DNA from: Clostridiales bacterium
GTDB lineage: Bacteria; Bacillota; Clostridia; Peptostreptococcales; Anaerovoracaceae
Length of the DNA: 9,441 bases
Assembly: GCA_003542355.1 (NCBI GenBank)
Contig: DPKU01000054.1
Location: forward strand, 1 to 9,441
Direction: 5' to 3'
Part shown: piece after piece, positions 5,609 to 9,441 of the stretch
Position numbering within the stretch: the first letter of the stretch is position 1
Layout of the letters: each line of letters opens with the position of its first letter
The notes under the pieces: generated by a model
What the model was told of the DNA's origin: nothing
Seen by the model: the letters and a program-made list of their open reading frames with translations, nothing else
The model's database searches: none
Position numbers and translations under genes: made by a program

Positions 5609-7501
5609 ATGAAAATCAAAAACATGGGGCAATTCGATATCGTAGTGATCGGCGCCGGGCACGCAGGCTGCGAAGCGGCGCTGGCTTCGGCCAGGATGGG
5701 AAAGAAAACATTGATCCTTTCCATCAATCTGGAGGCCGTCGCCTTCTTGTTCTGCAATCCATCTATCGGAGGTACGGGCAAAGGGCATCTGGTTCGGGAG
5801 ATCGACGCCCTGGGCGGGCAGATGGGTCTTGCCATCGATAAAACGTTTATCCAGAGCAAAATGCTCAACACAGCCAAGGGACCCGCAGTCCATTCTCTTC
5901 GGGCCCAGGCCGACAAGGTCGCCTATCACCAGGAGATGAAGCGGGTGCTGGAGGATCAGGAAAACCTCTACCTGAAGCAGGGAGAGGTCGTTGACATCGA
6001 TTTTGACGAGCAGAAGCGCGTTCGGGGCGTTAGGCTGAAGACCGGCGTTTATTATGGCGCCAGGGCCGTGATCATCGCCACGGGCACATTTTTAAAGGGT
6101 ATGATCTTTATCGGAGATGCGGCCTATCCCAGTGGCCCCAACGGATTATCGCCTTCCGACGCCTTGTCCGACAGTCTGCAGGCCAGTGGGCTCCGGCTGC
6201 GCCGTTTTAAGACCGGAACGCCTGCCAGAGCCCTGTCCAAAAGCCTTGATTATTCAAAGATGATTCCGCAGTACGGAGATCCGGTTATCGTACCGTTCTC
6301 GTTTATGAACGAAGAACTGCAGGCAGATCAGGTCCCTTGCTATCTTTCCTATACGAACGAGGAGACCCATCGGGTGATCCGCGAGAACTCTCATTTGTCG
6401 GCGTTGTTCGGAGGGCAGATCACAGGCGTAGGCCCACGGTATTGTCCTTCCATCGAAGACAAGGTCCGACGATTTGCCGACAAGGAACGTCATCAGCTCT
6501 TTGTGGAGCCGGAAAGCCTTACAACGGACGAGATGTATTTGCAGGGCTTATCCAGCAGCCTGCCCGAGGATGTGCAGCAAGCTTTCTATAAAACCATTCC
6601 CGGACTGGAAAATCTGGAGATCGTTCGGCCGGCCTACGCCATCGAGTACGACTGCATCGATCCGCTGGACATTCAGATCAACCTGGAGCACCGGCAGTTC
6701 GAAAATCTGTTTTGTGCCGGCCAGTTCAACGGCAGCTCAGGATATGAGGAAGCTGCTGCCCAGGGCCTTATCGCCGGGATCAATGCCGTGCGGAAGCTGG
6801 AGGGAAAGGAAGCCTTCGTGATCGACCGGTCCGAAGGATACATCGGCGTGCTCATCGACGATCTGGTGACCAAGGGAACCAATGAACCCTATCGGATCAT
6901 GACCTCCAGAGCGGAATACCGGCTGGTATTGCGGCAGGATAATGCGGATACACGTCTCACGGAAAAGGGATATGCGCTGGGCCTGGTGACCGGGGAACGA
7001 TATGCGCGATATCAGAAGATCAAGGAAGAAGTGGAGACCGAGCTTGCGCGTCTTTCCGCTGTTGAAGTGAGTCCATCGTCTATTAACGATTTCCTGTGTG
7101 CCCATGAAAGCACTGCGCTGAACAACCGAAGCACGCTGGCTGAGCTTCTGAAGAGACCGGAGATGGATTATGCACTTCTGGCTGAGATCGACCCGGATCG
7201 GCCGGCACTTTCCCGGCATGCTGTGGACAAAATCCAGGTGCAGATCAAGTATGCCGGCTACATTGCCAAGCAGCTGGCACAGATCCACCGGTTCAAAAAA
7301 CTGGAGGACCGGAAGCTGGAACCAGAGCTGGATTATCTTTCGATGGAAGGGATCCGTCTGGAAGCCCGGCAGAAGCTGGCGCAGTTCAAACCTCTTTCCG
7401 TAGGGCAGGCCTCTCGGATCTCCGGCGTGTCCCCGGCAGATATCAATGTGCTTCTTGTTTATCTGGAAAAACAGAAGAGAGGGTCTCATGGAAAAGCTTA
7501 A
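5609..7501 (+). CDS. mnmG: tRNA uridine-5-carboxymethylaminomethyl modification enzyme MnmG (GidA)
   Basis: MnmG is the FAD-dependent partner of MnmE in wobble-uridine modification of tRNA. The 630 residues are the normal long-form length. The N-terminal Rossmann FAD site is VIGAGHAGCEAA (13-24), followed by the family block FCNPSIGGTGKGH (48-60), which contains a conserved cysteine, and KGPAVHSLRAQADK (90-103). Further on are KTGTPARAL, CAGQFNGSSGYEEAAAQG and MTSRAEYRLVLRQDNAD. The C-terminal helical domain that docks onto MnmE ends with RISGVSPADINVLLVYLEKQ. ATG 5609 is preferred because GGGGAAG lies 6 nt upstream at 5596-5602. The in-frame ATG at 5624 has no ribosome binding site. The gene lies 3 nt after mnmE and its last 14 nt overlap rsmG, so the three genes are almost certainly one transcript. 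Confidence 0.97.
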   Translation: MKIKNMGQFDIVVIGAGHAGCEAALASARMGKKTLILSINLEAVAFLFCNPSIGGTGKGHLVREIDALGGQMGLAIDKTFIQSKMLNTAKGPAVHSLRAQADKVAYHQEMKRVLEDQENLYLKQGEVVDIDFDEQKRVRGVRLKTGVYYGARAVIIATGTFLKGMIFIGDAAYPSGPNGLSPSDALSDSLQASGLRLRRFKTGTPARALSKSLDYSKMIPQYGDPVIVPFSFMNEELQADQVPCYLSYTNEETHRVIRENSHLSALFGGQITGVGPRYCPSIEDKVRRFADKERHQLFVEPESLTTDEMYLQGLSSSLPEDVQQAFYKTIPGLENLEIVRPAYAIEYDCIDPLDIQINLEHRQFENLFCAGQFNGSSGYEEAAAQGLIAGINAVRKLEGKEAFVIDRSEGYIGVLIDDLVTKGTNEPYRIMTSRAEYRLVLRQDNADTRLTEKGYALGLVTGERYARYQKIKEEVETELARLSAVEVSPSSINDFLCAHESTALNNRSTLAELLKRPEMDYALLAEIDPDRPALSRHAVDKIQVQIKYAGYIAKQLAQIHRFKKLEDRKLEPELDYLSMEGIRLEARQKLAQFKPLSVGQASRISGVSPADINVLLVYLEKQKRGSHGKA

Positions 7502-8189
7502 ACGTTTTCTGGAACAGAAAGGGCTGCCGGCGGATACGCATGCGATAGGGCGTTATCAACTGTATATGGAAGAGGTGCTGCGGCGCAACGAAACCATAAA
7601 TTTGACAGCGATCCGGGTGCCGGAGGAATTTGAAGAAAAGCACCTGATCGATTCGCTGTCCATTCTGGACTTTCCCGGATTCGAACAGGCCGGACGCGTA
7701 CTGGATATCGGCACCGGTGCAGGGCTGCCCGGCATACCCCTGGCCATCACAGCCCCGGACAAGACATTCCTCCTGATGGACTCCGTAGGGAAAAAGCTGA
7801 CTGCAGTGTCGGAGATCGCCCTGGCCCTGGGTTTGAACAATGTACAGGTGCTCCACGCCCGTGCCGAAGATCCCGCATCAGATCCGGCCTATCGGGAAAC
7901 CTTTGACCTGGTTGTCTCCCGGGCTGTTGCCAATCTTTCTACCCTGAGCGAGTACTGCCTTCCTTATGTGAGAGAGGGTGGCTGGTTCGTGGCTTATAAG
8001 ACCCTGTCTGCCAAAGAGGAAATCCGTCAGGCCCAGCGTGCCATACGGCTTTTGGGCGGAGCCCCAGCCCAAACCCTCCAGGGAGACGTGCCGGAAAGCG
8101 GCCACATCCTGGTATGCATCGAAAAAGTCCGCCGGACGCCTCCGGCGTATCCCAGAAAAGCCGGAACGCCGGCCAAAGATCCTCTGTAA
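7488..8189 (+). CDS. rsmG: 16S rRNA (guanine(527)-N(7))-methyltransferase RsmG
   Basis: RsmG (GidB) uses S-adenosylmethionine to methylate N7 of G527 in 16S rRNA; loss gives low-level streptomycin resistance in several bacteria. The 233 residues match the family length. Visible motifs are NETINLTAI (34-42) and HLIDSL (52-57), the SAM-binding loop VLDIGTGAGLPGIPLA (71-86), SRAVANL (144-150) in the active-site region, and the conserved tail YPRKAGTPAKDPL (221-233). I placed the start at ATG 7488, giving the usual MEKLKRFLEQ beginning with AGAGAGGG 4 nt upstream. The in-frame ATG at 7446 would add an atypical extension lying inside mnmG. The gene overlaps the end of mnmG by 14 nt in another frame. 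noc/parA/parB, the usual Firmicute neighbours, do not follow. Confidence 0.96.
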   Translation: MEKLKRFLEQKGLPADTHAIGRYQLYMEEVLRRNETINLTAIRVPEEFEEKHLIDSLSILDFPGFEQAGRVLDIGTGAGLPGIPLAITAPDKTFLLMDSVGKKLTAVSEIALALGLNNVQVLHARAEDPASDPAYRETFDLVVSRAVANLSTLSEYCLPYVREGGWFVAYKTLSAKEEIRQAQRAIRLLGGAPAQTLQGDVPESGHILVCIEKVRRTPPAYPRKAGTPAKDPL

Positions 8190-8208
8190 TCGCGAAAGGG
8201 AAGATAAG

Positions 8209-8832
8209 ATGAAGGTGATCGTCAACGGGATCCGCTTTGGCATCCTGCTTCAGATGGCCATCGGCCCCATGTGCCTGATGACCTTTAATACGGCCATGTC
8301 TCAAGGTTTCGCCCGGGGGATGGTGGTCGTCGCAGCCATAGCCGTTGTCGACATCCTCTATATGACCCTTGCGGGGCTTGGCGTAGCGCAGTTGATGAAG
8401 AACTCCCGGATCCAGCGGGGCATCCGTTTTTTTGGGTCGATCGTATTGATCCTGTTCGGGCTGAACATCCTTTTGGGCGCGCTGGGCTATTCTCTGCTGC
8501 CCGGCATCTCTCTTTTCGGCGAAAGCCAAAGCTCCAGTCTGTTTCTTCGCTGTGCGTTTCTGACAGCATCCAACCCGCTGACCATCGTCTTTTTTAGTGG
8601 TATTTTCTCTTCGCAAGTGGCTGAAAACCAGTATCAGGCACGGGAGCTGATCGTTTTCGGTGTGGGCGTTATGCTGGCCACAGGGATTTTTCTCACTGGT
8701 GTTGCGGCTCTGGGCACAATGCTGTCCGGCTTCATTCCCGATACAGCGGTCAGTGTAATGAATGGAGCTGTGGGACTGTTCCTGATCTATTTCGGATTGA
8801 AAATGTATCGCAAGAAAGGGGAAGACGGTTGA
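8209..8832 (+). CDS. LysE/RhtB family transporter, substrate unknown
   Basis: This 207-residue integral membrane protein belongs to the LysE/RhtB group, whose members export amino acids or related small molecules. Six hydrophobic segments are visible at about residues 5-27, 37-61, 71-91, 112-134, 147-172 and 181-199. Family hallmarks are the GP pair (19-20) in the first helix, the following AMSQGFARG (29-37), an intramembrane Asp48 in the second helix, and SNPLTIVFF (121-129) with its conserved Asn-Pro. ATG 8209 has AAAGGG 8 nt upstream (8195-8200). The same frame is open further upstream, but that part overlaps rsmG and has no transporter character. It begins 19 nt after rsmG with no terminator between, so it is probably cotranscribed with the mnmE-rsmG group. 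The substrate cannot be deduced. Confidence 0.85.
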   Translation: MKVIVNGIRFGILLQMAIGPMCLMTFNTAMSQGFARGMVVVAAIAVVDILYMTLAGLGVAQLMKNSRIQRGIRFFGSIVLILFGLNILLGALGYSLLPGISLFGESQSSSLFLRCAFLTASNPLTIVFFSGIFSSQVAENQYQARELIVFGVGVMLATGIFLTGVAALGTMLSGFIPDTAVSVMNGAVGLFLIYFGLKMYRKKGEDG

Positions 8833-8857
8833 AACCCCAGAATCGAGCGTGTACACT
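8829..8857 (+). promoter_or_regulatory. Candidate promoter for the flavoprotein gene
   Basis: TTGAAA (8829-8834, five of six consensus bases) and TACACT (8852-8857, four of six) are separated by 17 nt. The -35 box overlaps the TGA of the upstream transporter. The start would lie near 8864, about 30 nt before the flavoprotein ATG. The match is moderate, so this is a candidate only. Confidence 0.35.
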
Positions 8858-8893
8858 GTTCATGGATTCGCAAGGAAAGGAGTGCCGACGGAT

Positions 8894-9441
8894 ATGAAAT
8901 TTCTGATCATCATGGGAAGTCCCAAAAAAAACGGCAATACGGCTGCTCTCGTACGGCCGTTCATGGAGCGGCTCCTGCAGCTTCGGGCCGAGGTGGACTA
9001 CGTGACGCTTGCAGATCTGCGCATCGAGCATTGCAAAGGCTGCGGGCACTGTCAAAATGTCCAGGATGCCTACGGCTGCCTGATCGATGACGATATGGAG
9101 GCTGTAGTAGATAAGATACGCAGTGCGGATTGCCTGGTATTGGCCACACCGATCTACAGCTGGCACTGCACCTCTCAGATGAAGGCGCTGATGGACCGCC
9201 ATTACGGCTTGAACAAGTATTACGGCTCTGCCACCGGATCTCTGTGGGCCGGGAAATCCCTGGCATTGATCACGACCCACGGCTATGGCGCAGCCTATGC
9301 CAACAGCCCTTTGGAAGATGGGACAAAGCGTCTTTGCAAGCATTCAAAATTAAGATATCTGGGCCTGTGTTCCGCCAGGGATCTTGGCGACAGCCAAGGG
9401 TTTCTGACGCCGGAAGCCGAAGCGGATGCCTGCGCCTTTGC
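8894..9441 (+). CDS. Flavodoxin-fold NAD(P)H-dependent oxidoreductase (FMN reductase / iron-sulfur flavoprotein-like), 3' end outside window
   Basis: The first 182 residues of a flavodoxin-fold protein related to NADPH-dependent FMN reductases; the gene runs off the right edge. The FMN phosphate loop is MGSPKKNGNT (7-16). LATPIYSWHCTSQMKALMDR (83-102) is the characteristic second flavin-contact segment, and ITTHGYG (126-132) follows where the third contact is expected. Between them lies a cysteine cluster, C47-X2-C50-X2-C53-X8-C62, ending in GCLIDDDM. This resembles the compact motif that binds a 4Fe-4S cluster in iron-sulfur flavoproteins, though many relatives keep cysteines without a proven cluster. 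AAAGGAG (8876-8882) lies 11 nt before the ATG. An in-frame GTG at 8882 is a possible alternative start adding four residues. The substrate is unknown. A function shared with the adjacent exporter is possible but not shown. Confidence 0.82.
   Translation, partial: MKFLIIMGSPKKNGNTAALVRPFMERLLQLRAEVDYVTLADLRIEHCKGCGHCQNVQDAYGCLIDDDMEAVVDKIRSADCLVLATPIYSWHCTSQMKALMDRHYGLNKYYGSATGSLWAGKSLALITTHGYGAAYANSPLEDGTKRLCKHSKLRYLGLCSARDLGDSQGFLTPEAEADACAF

Noticed and set aside
4765..5929. Two long antisense open frames opposite mnmE and the mnmG start
   Set aside because: Both mirror well-conserved sense genes, have low-complexity Arg/Ser-rich or unrecognisable translations, and overlap each other.
7978..8208. 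N-terminal extension of the transporter frame into rsmG
   Set aside because: The extension overlaps conserved rsmG sequence, is not hydrophobic like the family N-terminus, and the ATG at 8209 has a proper ribosome binding site.
7939..8856. Antisense open frame (305 codons) opposite rsmG and the transporter
   Set aside because: It is a shadow of two recognisable genes, spans their boundary and has no family signature.
8840..8869. GAATC/GATTC inverted repeat around the GTGTACAC palindrome as an operator
   Set aside because: The two symmetries do not share a centre and the arms are only 5 bp, so there is no support for a regulator site.

Overview
The window is a housekeeping, origin-proximal stretch of a Firmicutes (Clostridia-like) chromosome. 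All genes lie on the + strand. In order they are: 3' end of dnaN, recF, rpmH, rnpA, yidD, yidC, jag, mnmE, mnmG, rsmG, a LysE/RhtB-type exporter, and the 5' part of a flavodoxin-fold oxidoreductase that runs off the right edge. The Firmicute assignment rests on four things: strong GGAGG-type ribosome binding sites, consensus sigma-A promoter elements, a YidC without the large Gram-negative periplasmic domain, and the YidC-Jag pairing next to MnmE-MnmG-RsmG. GC rises visibly from left (about 42% in a sampled line of dnaN) to right (about 58% in a sampled line of rsmG). I cannot name a genus.

Layout. 1-1621 is the replication and repair end: the sliding clamp C-terminus followed after 4 nt by recF. 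1613-1849 is a compact regulatory segment: a perfect TTGACA-17-TATAAT promoter whose -35 box is the last two sense codons of recF, a second -10 copy, the L34 gene rpmH, and a hairpin with a T-run before rnpA. 1879-4153 is the rnpA-yidD-yidC-jag group (RNase P protein, membrane insertion and its RNA-binding partner), closed by a strong intrinsic terminator at 4158-4184. 4214-8189 is the mnmE-mnmG-rsmG group for tRNA and rRNA modification, with gaps of 3 nt or overlaps. 8209-9441 is an accessory end: the exporter, then the flavoprotein with its own candidate promoter.

How the genes fit together. The L34-RnpA-YidD-YidC-Jag cluster couples ribosome and tRNA maturation to membrane protein insertion. 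MnmE and MnmG are the two subunits of one tRNA wobble-uridine modification complex, and RsmG methylates 16S rRNA. None of these genes is broken or frameshifted.

What stands out is arrangement rather than a new gene system. In the common Firmicute layout rpmH diverges from dnaA across oriC, and recF is followed by gyrB. Here rpmH and its whole train follow recF directly on the same strand. The small S4-domain gene (yaaA) usual between dnaN and recF is absent, and the noc/parA/parB genes usual after rsmG are replaced by an exporter and a flavoprotein. I saw no credible previously undescribed system, no mobile element, no CRISPR array, no tRNA or rRNA, and no intergenic gap above 70 bases.
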